13,648 bases of DNA from DAXETY01 sp051155755 (GCA_051155755.1 DAXETY010000128.1:1-13648); one strand, 5' to 3'; numbered from the stretch's first letter, positions 6,740 to 13,328 are shown. Notes: generated by a model from the sequence alone, not told the origin. Numbers and translations are program-made.

Positions 6740-6810
6740 CGCAACTGCCGTCCGTATCCCCGTGTGCCGCAAGGGGATCGACCGCAGCCGAGGACCGCGC
6801 AAAGCGGTTA

Positions 6811-7107
6811 CTAGATCACCCGAAGGGCATCCAGATACAGGTTGCGATCGAACTGATCTTTCCGGTAGCGGTCGTTGACAAACTGCACGGCGATGGCGTG
6901 CGTGCCGAAGGCAATGCCGCCGACGGCCAGTTTCGTTTCCGCATCGACATGCTGTTTGAACACCTGCATCGGGCTTGCCGGATAATCGAAAGTTTTGAGT
7001 GCTTACTGCACCGGCTGCCATTCCCCTTCCAGCAGCCAGAAGGAAAGCTGCGCAAAACACTTGCCGGCCCGATACTCGGGCAATGACCCGGCAAAACGAT
7101 CCGGTCA
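6811..7107 (-). pseudogene. Remnant of a protein with a Ca-dependent xylan-binding module (CBM60-like)
   Basis: One minus-strand frame ends at TAG 6813-6811 with GTHAIAVQFVNDRY and then DQFDRNLYLDALRVI, closely resembling the end of CBM60/xylan-binding domains, in which the FxND and DRNLYxD motifs hold calcium. The same frame is broken by TAA at 7005-7003 and by TGA at 7107-7105. The short part between them reads EYRAGKCFAQLSFWLLEGEW and has no clear match. No start codon with a ribosome site precedes it. A decayed or relocated C-terminal fragment of an exported protein is the simplest reading. The motif match is good over about 35 residues; the outer limits of the remnant are arbitrary. Confidence 0.45.
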
Positions 7108-7154
7108 AGTGCTGGTGGAGTTTGCCTCTTTCTTTCGGTTGAGGCGCACAATTG

Positions 7155-7180
7155 AAAACCGGGATCGGAACCGATCCCGG
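7155..7180 (-). terminator. Rho-independent terminator of the 55-residue CxxC protein gene
   Basis: A perfect 10-bp stem: CCGGGATCGG (7159-7168 on +) and CCGATCCCGG (7171-7180), two-base loop. Read on the minus strand it is followed by TTTT (7158-7155). It lies 35 bases after the stop at 7216, which gives it the right place and orientation. Confidence 0.8.
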
Positions 7181-7215
7181 CATCAGAAGTCTGTTTTCGA
7201 TCCCTGTCTAATTGC

Positions 7216-7383
7216 CTACAGTTCGTCCGGATTGCAGAGGTTTTCCGAACGGACGGCTGCACGCCCACAGTTTCTACAAAAAAACTGCGGCCGGTCGATC
7301 AATTTCTTGTATGCTTCCGTATCGGCGTCGATAAACCCCTCTTCCTGAAGAGCGCACAAGGTTTTGTCTTCCGTGTCGGCCAT
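7216..7383 (-). CDS. Small conserved-type CxxC protein, 55 aa, function unknown
   Basis: ATG 7383 is preceded by a near-perfect AGGAGG site eight bases upstream, and the frame runs 55 codons to TAG 7218-7216, followed by a strong terminator. The protein starts MADTEDKTLCALQEEGFID and ends with a Cys cluster, FFCRNCGRAA and ENLCNPDEL: C36-x2-C39-x10-C50, with a separate C10. This looks like half of a zinc-ribbon or a metal/thiol site, and I believe similar small proteins are widespread in sulfate reducers, though I cannot verify this here. There is no signal peptide. The expression signals make this a real gene despite its size, and probably a highly translated one. No function can be assigned. 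Confidence 0.82.
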   Translation of the reverse strand: MADTEDKTLCALQEEGFIDADTEAYKKLIDRPQFFCRNCGRAAVRSENLCNPDEL

Positions 7384-7404
7384 GATCAACCTCCTATCGG
7401 TTCG

Positions 7405-7430
7405 ACCGGCACCGGGTTTACGGTGCCGGT
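7405..7430 (-). promoter_or_regulatory. Leader hairpin upstream of the 55-aa CxxC gene
   Basis: ACCGGCACCG (7405-7414) and CGGTGCCGGT (7421-7430) form a perfect 10-bp stem with a six-base loop. It ends about ten bases before the AGGAGG of the downstream minus-strand gene. It has no T-tract, so it is more likely a 5' stabilising or regulatory hairpin than a terminator. Confidence 0.45.
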
Positions 7431-7735
7431 TCCGTGTATGTGTTGAGCACCAGTGAATTCCGAAACAACATCGCTGAAATCGACCGGCACCGCCAACCGG
7501 AGTGGACCGTTACCGTCAAAGTGATTGTTTCGGTTACAGGCGATCCACTCCGAAAGCTGATTGAACTTAAGTTGAGCGTTTCATATTTTCAAAACTCAAA
7601 TAGACTGAAATCATCTGAATCGAATCGAAATTATGCCTTTTGGAGATTTGAACCGCTCCGTTTAGGTGGAAATAACATAGCCTCGGTTTTGCTCCTGTCA
7701 AATCGAAGTATACCTTTCGGCCGAGGCTGCGAGCA

Positions 7736-7764
7736 TTGACGCCGCTTTTTACCTGCCTTACGAT
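7736..7764 (+). promoter_or_regulatory. Candidate sigma70 promoter for msrA
   Basis: TTGACG (7736-7741), a 17-base spacer, then TACGAT (7759-7764). Five of six and four of six positions match the -35 and -10 consensus. The transcript would start near 7772, about 75 nt before ATG 7846. Confidence 0.4.
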
Positions 7765-7845
7765 TACCTTTAAAACCGTTCCATCCAAAAGGATGAGGGC
7801 CGCTGCGGCCCGCCGCCGCTGGTGCCCGGGGCCCAACGAGAAATG

Positions 7846-8652
7846 ATGAATATACACAAAACATACAATTTTCATATCGGCCCGAAATTGCAGGCCGCCG
7901 CTTTCCTGGCAACGCTTTGCCTGCTCGGGTGCGGTCTGAATACGGACGGCAGCGAGGAGCCCATGAAGACACAAACCGCCAAAGCAACCAGGCCGATCCC
8001 GCTCCTGGATGCAGACATCCCGGAACGTTTTGAAACGGCTACTTTCGCCCTGGGGTGATTCTGGGGGCCGGACTCCCGGTTCGGGAGTCTTCCCGGCGTG
8101 ATCCGCACACGGGTCGGTTACACCGGCGGCAGCACGCCGCATCCGACCTATCGCAACCTGGCCGATCACACCGAAAGCATACAGATCGACTACGACCCGC
8201 AGGTGCTCAGCTACGCGGACCTGCTGGAGGTCTTCTGGAGCAGTCATCGGCCGGATCGTGCCGGCGGCTCGCGCCAATACATGTCGGCAATTTTTTACAG
8301 CGACGAAAAACAGAAGGCCGCGGCCTTGGAATCAAAGCAGCAGGCAACCGCTCGGCTCGGCGCCCCTGTTGCAACGGAAATATTGCCCTTACAGACCTTT
8401 ACGCGGGCGGAAGATTATCATCAAAAATACGATCTGCGGGGCAATCGTGAGATGATGCGGGAGTATGCAGCCATGTATCCGGACGCCCGGAATTTTACCG
8501 ATTCCACAGCGGCAGCGCGTGTAAACGGATACCTGGGCGGTCACGGCGAGGTGCAAAGCCTGGAAAACGACATCGACCGCCTCGGTCTCAGCCGCGGGAG
8601 CCGCGACAAGCTGACGGCCATGTTTCACCTGCGAGCCGGCAAAAATCCGTAA
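7846..8652 (+). CDS. msrA: Peptide methionine sulfoxide reductase MsrA, selenoprotein and lipoprotein (UGA at codon 71)
   Basis: MsrA reduces methionine-S-sulfoxide in proteins. The frame from ATG 7846 reads through one UGA (8056-8058) and continues to 8652, 268 residues in all. The sequence around it is ETATFALG-U71-FWGPDSRFGSLPGVIRTRVGYTGG, so Sec replaces the catalytic Cys of the GCFWG motif. Downstream, TPHPTYRNLADHTESIQIDYDP, VFWSSHRPD, QYMSAIFY and AEDYHQKY are family motifs, and the C-terminal STAAARVNGYLGG extension fits one MsrA branch. The N-terminus is a lipoprotein signal: hydrophobic residues 16-28, then lipobox L26-L-G-C29. After C29 there is no Cys, so no internal resolving thiol; reduction must use an outside partner. 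ATG 7846 is preferred over 7843 by spacing to GAG. Without Sec the gene would appear as two fragments. Confidence 0.93.
8056..8089 (+). promoter_or_regulatory. SECIS-like hairpin directing Sec insertion in msrA
   Basis: After the UGA (8056-8058), 12 bases lead to a perfect 8-bp stem, GACTCCCG (8071-8078) with CGGGAGTC (8082-8089), and a GTT loop (8079-8081). The apical loop begins after 20 intervening bases, the same as in selD. The loop starts with G followed by U, as in known bacterial SECIS elements. Confidence 0.8.
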
Positions 8653-8655
8653 GCA

Positions 8656-8729
8656 GACCGAAACCGAAGTGGAGCGTTTCAAATTCGGCCAATTGTTTTT
8701 TCTGCGTATGAAACACCCGGGTTTCGGTC
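8656..8729. repeat. Nested inverted repeats in the msrA 3' region
   Basis: The outer arms GACCGAAACC (8656-8665) and GGTTTCGGTC (8720-8729) pair perfectly over 10 bp. Inside, GTTTCA (8676-8681) pairs with TGAAAC (8709-8714). The structure begins just after the msrA stop and lies before the convergent gene end at 8796. On + it is followed by A residues rather than T, so it is not a classical terminator of msrA. It includes a copy of the dispersed GAGCGTTTCA motif. Confidence 0.5.
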
Positions 8730-8795
8730 AAAAAATTCGCTGCGCCACCCCGGGGGACAGGGCAGATCTATTGCGACTGCGGACCCTGCTGCGGA

Positions 8796-9236
8796 TTACA
8801 AACCCTCTGCATCCGGGTCATAAGGTTTGCCGCATTCTTTGCACCGGCCGTCGTGGCCAACCACTCCGATGCAATTGCCGTCGCTGCACAACACCCGGTT
8901 TTCCCAGCTGGATGCATCCGATGCAGAACCAGCTTGAGGATCTTCAGGGCTTGATGCCGCAGGGGATTGCGCCGACGACGCTGGAGACGTCTCCGAGGCC
9001 GATTCCTCAACGGACGCAACCGACGGGCGGTCGTTTTGCTGCCCGAACGTCTCCGGCAGTTTCCCCTCGTAGGGCCGGCCGCATTCTTTGCACCGGCGGT
9101 CGGGTCCGATCACCCCGATGCAGTTGCCGTCGCTGCACAACAGGCGATTTTCCCAGTCCGGATCCGGATCGTTCGAATCATTGGATGCTTCGGGATTCTT
9201 TTCTTCGTTTTTTTCAACTTCGTCGCTCATCACCAT
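8796..9236 (-). CDS. Protein with two tandem four-Cys zinc-ribbon-like motifs, function unknown
   Basis: A 146-residue acidic protein. It contains two near-identical units, WENRLLCSDGNCIGVIGPD followed by RRCKECGRPYEG (residues 28-58) and WENRVLCSDGNCIGVVGHD followed by GRCKECGKPYDPD (111-142). Each has the pattern C-x4-C-x9-C-x2-C (C34, C39, C49, C52; C117, C122, C132, C135), expected to bind zinc or iron. The units are joined by a Ser/Ala/Glu/Pro-rich linker of about 50 residues that looks disordered. ATG 9236 is chosen because GGTGG lies six bases upstream; ATG 9230 is the alternative. There is no signal peptide. It converges on msrA. The function is unknown; metal binding is inferred from the Cys spacing. 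Confidence 0.8.
   Translation of the reverse strand: MVMSDEVEKNEEKNPEASNDSNDPDPDWENRLLCSDGNCIGVIGPDRRCKECGRPYEGKLPETFGQQNDRPSVASVEESASETSPASSAQSPAASSPEDPQAGSASDASSWENRVLCSDGNCIGVVGHDGRCKECGKPYDPDAEGL
8829..9156 (-). repeat. Two 79-bp direct repeats within the zinc-ribbon gene
   Basis: Bases 8829-8907 and 9078-9156 align without gaps over 79 bp and code for the two four-Cys units. They share long identical blocks such as GCCGCATTCTTTGCACCGGC and TTGCCGTCGCTGCACAACA. They differ at scattered positions, several of them silent or conservative, indicating an internal duplication kept under selection for the protein. Confidence 0.85.
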
Positions 9237-9458
9237 CGCTTTCCACCGCTATTTGGATTCCGCAGCGGTACGGGATTGTGCCTCCCCCCTTCGGCAGGAT
9301 CGGCACTCCCGGAGGATTTCCGATTTTCAAAATTAAAATCGACCTAAACGATGTAAATTAATGCAAAATTGTATTTTTTCAACGTTCTAAAGGCTCCGTG
9401 CAGGTTCCTATAACCCAGTCGCACCGGATTGTAAACATCCCAGCGGCCGCGAATCCCG

Positions 9459-9486
9459 TTGAAAAACCGCAAACAGCGCTTATGTT
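9459..9486 (+). promoter_or_regulatory. Candidate sigma70 promoter for the 91-aa gene
   Basis: TTGAAA (9459-9464), a 16-base spacer, then TATGTT (9481-9486), each matching four of six consensus positions. It lies about 40 bp upstream of ATG 9528 in the divergent gap (9237-9527), which holds no gene. Confidence 0.3.
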
Positions 9487-9527
9487 CTTGCTAACCAAAA
9501 TTGAACCTGCTGCTCGGAGCGGCGCCC

Positions 9528-9803
9528 ATGACCGAAAAACTCATCAGCATCGAAAACCGTGACGGTCCGTTGCAAAAGTCCCTAAAACGAATCATGCGCA
9601 TGGTCCCGGACAAGGATAAATCCGACCCGAATTTAAAGCGCATGCTGGCATTTCGCCTGCAAATCGATGGTGAAGCCGAGGTCAGTGAATTTCTCATCCG
9701 CAAAATTCGTGATATGATTCAATGCGCCTACACCGGCAGTTTTTATGACTTTATCAAAGACGATCAGCGCCAGAAAGACTGTCCGCCGCCAAAACCCGAA
9801 TAG
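9528..9803 (+). CDS. Small protein of unknown function, 91 aa
   Basis: ATG 9528 is preceded by GGAG with an eight-base spacer, which favours it over an upstream in-frame start at 9501. The protein begins MTEKLISIENRDGPLQKSL and is mostly helical, charged and soluble: LKRIMRMVPDKDKSDPNLKRMLAFRL, then EFLIRKIRDMIQCAYTGSFYDFIKDD and a Pro-rich tail, CPPPKPE. There is no signal peptide and no recognised motif; two Cys are present. It lies 66 bp upstream of the radical SAM gene on the same strand and may be cotranscribed. I do not recognise the family. Confidence 0.65.
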   Translation: MTEKLISIENRDGPLQKSLKRIMRMVPDKDKSDPNLKRMLAFRLQIDGEAEVSEFLIRKIRDMIQCAYTGSFYDFIKDDQRQKDCPPPKPE

Positions 9804-9869
9804 CCGCTGTGTCAAAAATTACCAAATATCTGCCAAACTGCAAACCGACAGCACGGAGCCCGATCGATT

Positions 9870-10739
9870 ATGCACTATGAAGGCAATATTATACGTCCCC
9901 CGAGCGAGGCCAACAGCATTTTGCTTCAGGTCACCGTCGGTTGTTCGCGCAACAAATGCACCTTCTGCGGTACCTACCAGGGGGAACGATTCAGGATCAA
10001 GCCGGATTCGGTCATTATGGAGGACATCGCCTTTGCGGCCCGCTACTGCCGCAATCAGCGCAGGGTGTTTCTCTGCGACGGGGACGCACTGATTTTGCCG
10101 CAACGGCGCCTGCTGAGGATCCTCCAGGAAATCGAACGCCAGCTGCCGTGGGTCACCCGCGTGGGCGTTTATGCCAATGCCAAGAGTCTGAAGATGAAGA
10201 CTCCATCGGAACTGGAGGAACTTCGAGCGCACGGCATCGGCATCGCCTACATGGGACTGGAAACCGGAGACGATGTCACCTTAAAAAACATCCGCAAAGG
10301 CGCCACCGCCGATGACATGATTCAGATGGGCCGCAAAGCCCGGGATGCCGGCATAAAGCTTTCCATCACCGTATTGCTGGGCATCGCCGGCCGGCAGCGA
10401 TCCCAGATCCACGCGCGGGAAACCGGCAGGGTTTTGTCGGCCATCGACCCGGAATACGTCGGCGCCTTGAGCCTGATGCTGATTCCCGGAACGCCGCTGT
10501 ATGAAGACTATCGCAGGGGACGATTCGAATTGATCGAACCGCTGGAGATGCTGGCCGAACTCCGGACCATGATCGCCCATACCGATATGACCCGCGGGCT
10601 CTTTCACGCCAATCATGCGTCCAATTATCTTCCGATCCGGGCCCGGATGCCACGGGACAAGCAAGCCGTGCTGCAGCATATCGACGCGGCCCTGGCCGGC
10701 AAGGTCGCACTTAAATCGGAATTTCTGCGCGCCCTGTGA
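9870..10739 (+). CDS. Radical SAM protein, unassigned reaction
   Basis: A 289-residue radical SAM enzyme. The iron-sulfur motif is CSRNKCTFC (C25, C30, C33), spaced C-x4-C-x2-C rather than the usual C-x3-C-x2-C; I recall this spacing in the subfamily that begins RPPSEANSILLQVTVGCS. Further TIM-barrel signs are RVFLCDGDALILP (strand 2), RVGVYANAKSL (strand 3), GIAYMGLETGDD (the GxE-like strand 4), ITVLLGIAG and a PGTPLYEDYRRG segment near the end of the core. There is no B12 domain and no extra cluster motif, so it is a stand-alone core enzyme. ATG 9870 has GGAG 11 bases upstream. The superfamily is certain, but the substrate cannot be told from the sequence. Confidence 0.9.
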   Translation: MHYEGNIIRPPSEANSILLQVTVGCSRNKCTFCGTYQGERFRIKPDSVIMEDIAFAARYCRNQRRVFLCDGDALILPQRRLLRILQEIERQLPWVTRVGVYANAKSLKMKTPSELEELRAHGIGIAYMGLETGDDVTLKNIRKGATADDMIQMGRKARDAGIKLSITVLLGIAGRQRSQIHARETGRVLSAIDPEYVGALSLMLIPGTPLYEDYRRGRFELIEPLEMLAELRTMIAHTDMTRGLFHANHASNYLPIRARMPRDKQAVLQHIDAALAGKVALKSEFLRAL

Positions 10740-10750
10740 TCGGACGGCCC

Positions 10751-10770
10751 GGTCGCATTCCCGTGCGACC
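10751..10770 (+). terminator. Hairpin after the radical SAM gene, weak terminator candidate
   Basis: GGTCGCA (10751-10757) and TGCGACC (10764-10770) form a perfect 7-bp stem with a six-base loop, 12 bases after the stop at 10739. No T-tract follows, so termination efficiency is doubtful. Confidence 0.35.
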
Positions 10771-10835
10771 CCATAACCCTTCCAGCGTCCATCCGATCTG
10801 CCCGGTCCACAATGCGAAAATGACCTTACTGCCAA

Positions 10836-10864
10836 TTGCCAATCGCAAGGATTAATGCTACTAA
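10836..10864 (+). promoter_or_regulatory. Candidate sigma70 promoter for transketolase
   Basis: TTGCCA (10836-10841; five of six match), a 17-base spacer, then TACTAA (10859-10864) preceded by TGC, an extended -10 pattern. The predicted transcript starts near 10872, immediately before the hairpin at 10875-10926. Confidence 0.35.
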
Positions 10865-10874
10865 GCGGGACGTG

Positions 10875-10926
10875 CGGCAACGGCCGGCAAAAACCCTGCG
10901 AGCCCGGGGTTTCCGCATCGTTGCCG
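10875..10926 (+). promoter_or_regulatory. Long leader hairpin upstream of transketolase
   Basis: The outer arms CGGCAACG (10875-10882) and CGTTGCCG (10919-10926) pair perfectly, with the inner arms AAACCC (10891-10896) and GGGTTT (10907-10912). The 52-base structure lies right after the candidate promoter and about 60 bases before the start codon, so it would sit at the 5' end of the mRNA. It matches no riboswitch that I recognise. Confidence 0.4.
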
Positions 10927-10987
10927 TTGGGCAAATTTGAACGGGCAATCCCGGTTCTGATCTGATCGAATCCAGCAAACGGAAGGG

Positions 10988-13024
10988 ATGATGGTATCCA
11001 TGGACTCAGCCTTGAAATCCTGCCCCACGGACATTCTGACGCGCACGGTCAACACCATTCGAACCCTTTGTATCGACGCGATCCAGAAGGCCAATTCCGG
11101 CCATCCCGGAGCGCCGATGGGACTCGCGCCGGCGGGCTACATTTTGTTTCAGCGGTTTTTGAAACACAATCCCCAAAATCCGGCCTGGATCGACCGCGAT
11201 CGATTGGTGCTGTCCGGGGGCCATGCTTCGATGCTGCTGTACAGCCTGTTGTATTTGACCGGATACGATCTGAACCTCGAAGATCTGCAGAATTTTCGGC
11301 AGTTGGAAAGCCGCACCCCGGGCCATCCCGAATACGGGCTCACCGTCGGAGTGGAAACCACCACCGGCCCTTTGGGACAGGGCTTTGCCAACGCCGTGGG
11401 CATGGCCATGGCCGAACGTCACCTGGCAGCGGTGTTCAACCAGGAAGAAGCGCCAATCATCGATCACAGAACCTACGTTATCTGCGGCGACGGCGACCTT
11501 ATGGAAGGTATTTCTTACGAGGCCGCCTCGTTGGCGGGGCATCTGGGACTGGGCAAATTGATCTGCATTTATGACGACAACCAGATTTCCATTGAAGGCA
11601 ATACCGCGCTCACCTTTACCGAAGACGTGGCAAAACGATTTGAAGCGTTTCACTGGCAGGTGCTCAAGGTGAGCGACGGCAATGACACGGCAGCCATTGA
11701 AAAAGCCTTCGAGGAGGCCCGGTCCGATACCGAACGCCCCACGCTGATCTGTTTGCGCACTCAGATCGCCTACGGCAGCCCCAACAAGCAGGGTTCCGCC
11801 GACGCCCACGGCGCGCCGCTGGGCGTCGAGGAGGTCGCGCTGACCAAAAAGTGCCTGGGCTGCCCCCAGGATGAGGATTTCTGTGTCGCTCCGGACGTCC
11901 TGGCGCATTGCCGCGAGGCCGTCGAGCGCGGCCGGGAGATGGAAGAAACCTGGCAGGAACGTTATCGGTATTACAAGGAAAAATTCCCCGAGTTGGCCGG
12001 CCGGCTGGTGGATGCCATCAGTGGATTTCTCGCCCGGGACGTAGCCGATGATCTGCCGGGGTTTGCCGTTGCGGACGGCCCCATCGCCACCCGAGCGGCA
12101 TCCGGAAAAATTCTGAACGCATTGGCCGGTAAAATACCGACCCTCATGGGGGGCTCCGCCGATCTGGCGCCTTCCAACAAAACCTATCTGGACGGGGTTG
12201 CCGAATTTCAGAAAACCACCTGCCAGGGACGCAATATTCGTTTCGGGGTGCGGGAACACGCCATGGGCGGAATTATGAACGGTCTGTTTCTGCACGGCGG
12301 GATCCGACCTTACGGTGGCACCTTTCTGGTATTTGCCGACTACATGCGCCCCGCCATCCGCCTGGCAGCCCTGATGAACCTGTCGGTCATATACGTTTTT
12401 ACCCACGACAGCGTGGCGGTGGGTGAAGACGGTCCGACCCACCAGCCCGTGGAGCACCTGGCCTCGCTGCGCCTGATACCGCGGTTGACTGTGATTCGTC
12501 CCTCCGATGCCACTGAAACGTCGGCCGCCTGGCAGCAGGCCATTCGCACCGTGGGCCCGGTGGCACTGATTTTAAGCCGCCAGAAACTGCCGGTACTGGA
12601 CCGCAGCCGACTGGCACCGGCGGATAATCTGTCCCATGGGGGCTATATTCTGTTCGATGCCGGCAAAAATCCGGACTTGATCCTGATCGCCTCCGGCTCG
12701 GAGGTGCACCTGGCCCTGGAGGCGGCACAGCAGCTGGCCGAGCGGCGGATCCATGCCAGGGTGGTCAGCATGCCCAGCTGGGAGCTGTTCGAAAAAATGC
12801 CCCAGCACTACAAAGACGATGTGCTGCCGCCGGCGGTCACGCGCCGTCTCGCCGTGGAAGCCGGCCACCCCTTCGGTTGGGAGCGTTACGTCGGACCGGC
12901 GGGTCGTGTCATCGGCATCAGCCGCTTCGGCACCTCGGCCCCCGGACCGCAGGTGATGGCCCGCTTCGGTTACACGGTAGACAATGTACTGAAACACGCC
13001 CTGGAACTGATGGATCAAAAATAG
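10988..13024 (+). CDS. tkt: Transketolase
   Basis: A 678-residue, full-length thiamine-diphosphate enzyme of the pentose phosphate pathway that moves two-carbon ketol units between sugar phosphates. Features in order: ANSGHPGAPMG with the catalytic His; LSGGHASMLLYSLLYLTGYD; TTGPLGQG; the ThDP/Mg site GDGDLMEGISYEAASLAGH (from G167) through IYDDNQISIEG; the Pyr domain with GGSADLAPSN, RFGVREHAMGGIMNGL (the Glu activating ThDP) and HDSVAVGEDGPTHQPVEHLA; RPSDATET; and the C-terminal domain GRVIGISRFGTSAPG. Starts at 10988, 10991 and 11000 share one frame; GGAAGGG lies at 10981-10987, and 11000 (MDSALK) is a realistic alternative. It heads a likely operon, with the GDT1 gene starting 13 bases after its stop. 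Confidence 0.97.
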   Translation: MMVSMDSALKSCPTDILTRTVNTIRTLCIDAIQKANSGHPGAPMGLAPAGYILFQRFLKHNPQNPAWIDRDRLVLSGGHASMLLYSLLYLTGYDLNLEDLQNFRQLESRTPGHPEYGLTVGVETTTGPLGQGFANAVGMAMAERHLAAVFNQEEAPIIDHRTYVICGDGDLMEGISYEAASLAGHLGLGKLICIYDDNQISIEGNTALTFTEDVAKRFEAFHWQVLKVSDGNDTAAIEKAFEEARSDTERPTLICLRTQIAYGSPNKQGSADAHGAPLGVEEVALTKKCLGCPQDEDFCVAPDVLAHCREAVERGREMEETWQERYRYYKEKFPELAGRLVDAISGFLARDVADDLPGFAVADGPIATRAASGKILNALAGKIPTLMGGSADLAPSNKTYLDGVAEFQKTTCQGRNIRFGVREHAMGGIMNGLFLHGGIRPYGGTFLVFADYMRPAIRLAALMNLSVIYVFTHDSVAVGEDGPTHQPVEHLASLRLIPRLTVIRPSDATETSAAWQQAIRTVGPVALILSRQKLPVLDRSRLAPADNLSHGGYILFDAGKNPDLILIASGSEVHLALEAAQQLAERRIHARVVSMPSWELFEKMPQHYKDDVLPPAVTRRLAVEAGHPFGWERYVGPAGRVIGISRFGTSAPGPQVMARFGYTVDNVLKHALELMDQK

Positions 13025-13037
13025 GAGACTGGATCCG

Positions 13038-13325
13038 ATGGATTTTAAAATCATGTGGATGACGTTCGGCATGGTGTTTCTGGCCGAACTGGGAGATAAA
13101 ACACAGCTTGCCACATTCTGCCTGTCGGCCGACTGCGATCCGAAATGGTCCGTATTCGTCGGATCGGCCACGGCCCTGGTCCTGAGCGCCTTGCTGGCCG
13201 TGTTTTTCGGCAGCACCCTCAGTCGTTATATTCCGCAACACTACATCAAAATCGGGGCCGGAGTCTTCTTTCTGGCCGCCGGCATCTGGACGCTGTGGTC
13301 CGCAACCCGTACGATTGCTTCCTGA
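13038..13325 (+). CDS. Half-size GDT1/TMEM165 (UPF0016) family membrane protein
   Basis: A 95-residue membrane protein with the family motif E17-L-G-D-K-T (ExGDK/RT/S) in its first membrane segment. Two more hydrophobic segments follow, about residues 38-57 and 70-88. Full-length family members carry the motif twice and act as Mn/Ca (cation/proton) exchangers. This protein has one copy, so it should work as a dimer or with a partner encoded elsewhere. ATG 13038 is preceded by AGGAG ten bases upstream. It lies 13 bases after transketolase and three bases before the next gene, so it is probably cotranscribed with both. The family is clear; the ion specificity is not. Confidence 0.88.
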   Translation: MDFKIMWMTFGMVFLAELGDKTQLATFCLSADCDPKWSVFVGSATALVLSALLAVFFGSTLSRYIPQHYIKIGAGVFFLAAGIWTLWSATRTIAS

Positions 13326-13328
13326 GCC

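Larger units (their letters stand above)
7384..7845. other. Gene-free spacer with several inverted repeats between two divergent genes
   Basis: No credible gene is seen in these 462 bases. They hold the leader of the CxxC gene, with the hairpin at 7405-7430; a second copy of the arm ACCGGCACCG at 7483-7492; an inverted repeat CGGAGTGGA/TCCACTCCG (7498-7506, 7544-7552); the palindrome AACTTAAGTT near 7564; a copy of a dispersed motif (7574-7590); AGCCTCGG/CCGAGGCT (7679-7686, 7721-7728); the msrA promoter candidate; and a small GC hairpin (7797-7811) just before msrA. An unannotated small RNA is possible. Confidence 0.6.

Noticed and set aside
6756..6808. Small hairpins after the kinase gene (ATCCCC/GGGGAT and ACCGC/GCGGT) as terminators
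   Set aside because: Stems are only 5-6 bp, with a long loop in the first and no T-tract in either.
5834..7183. Long minus-strand open frame opposite the histidine kinase
   Set aside because: The translation has no domain likeness and the opposite strand codes a clear kinase; it is a shadow of GC-rich codon use.
7846..8652. Reading msrA as a pseudogene or two genes split by a stop at 8056-8058
   Set aside because: There is only one lesion, the frame is the same on both sides, the stop is UGA exactly at the catalytic Cys position, and a SECIS-like stem follows.
8829..9156. Repeats as a CRISPR array
   Set aside because: There are only two copies of 79 bp, they lie inside a coding gene, and there is no spacer pattern.
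8669..9361. Plus-strand open frame across the zinc-ribbon gene
   Set aside because: Its repeated peptide comes from the DNA repeats of the minus-strand gene; the minus frame has ordered Cys motifs and a ribosome site.
11006..12457. Long minus-strand open frame opposite transketolase
   Set aside because: It is antisense to an unambiguous transketolase and has no recognisable motifs.
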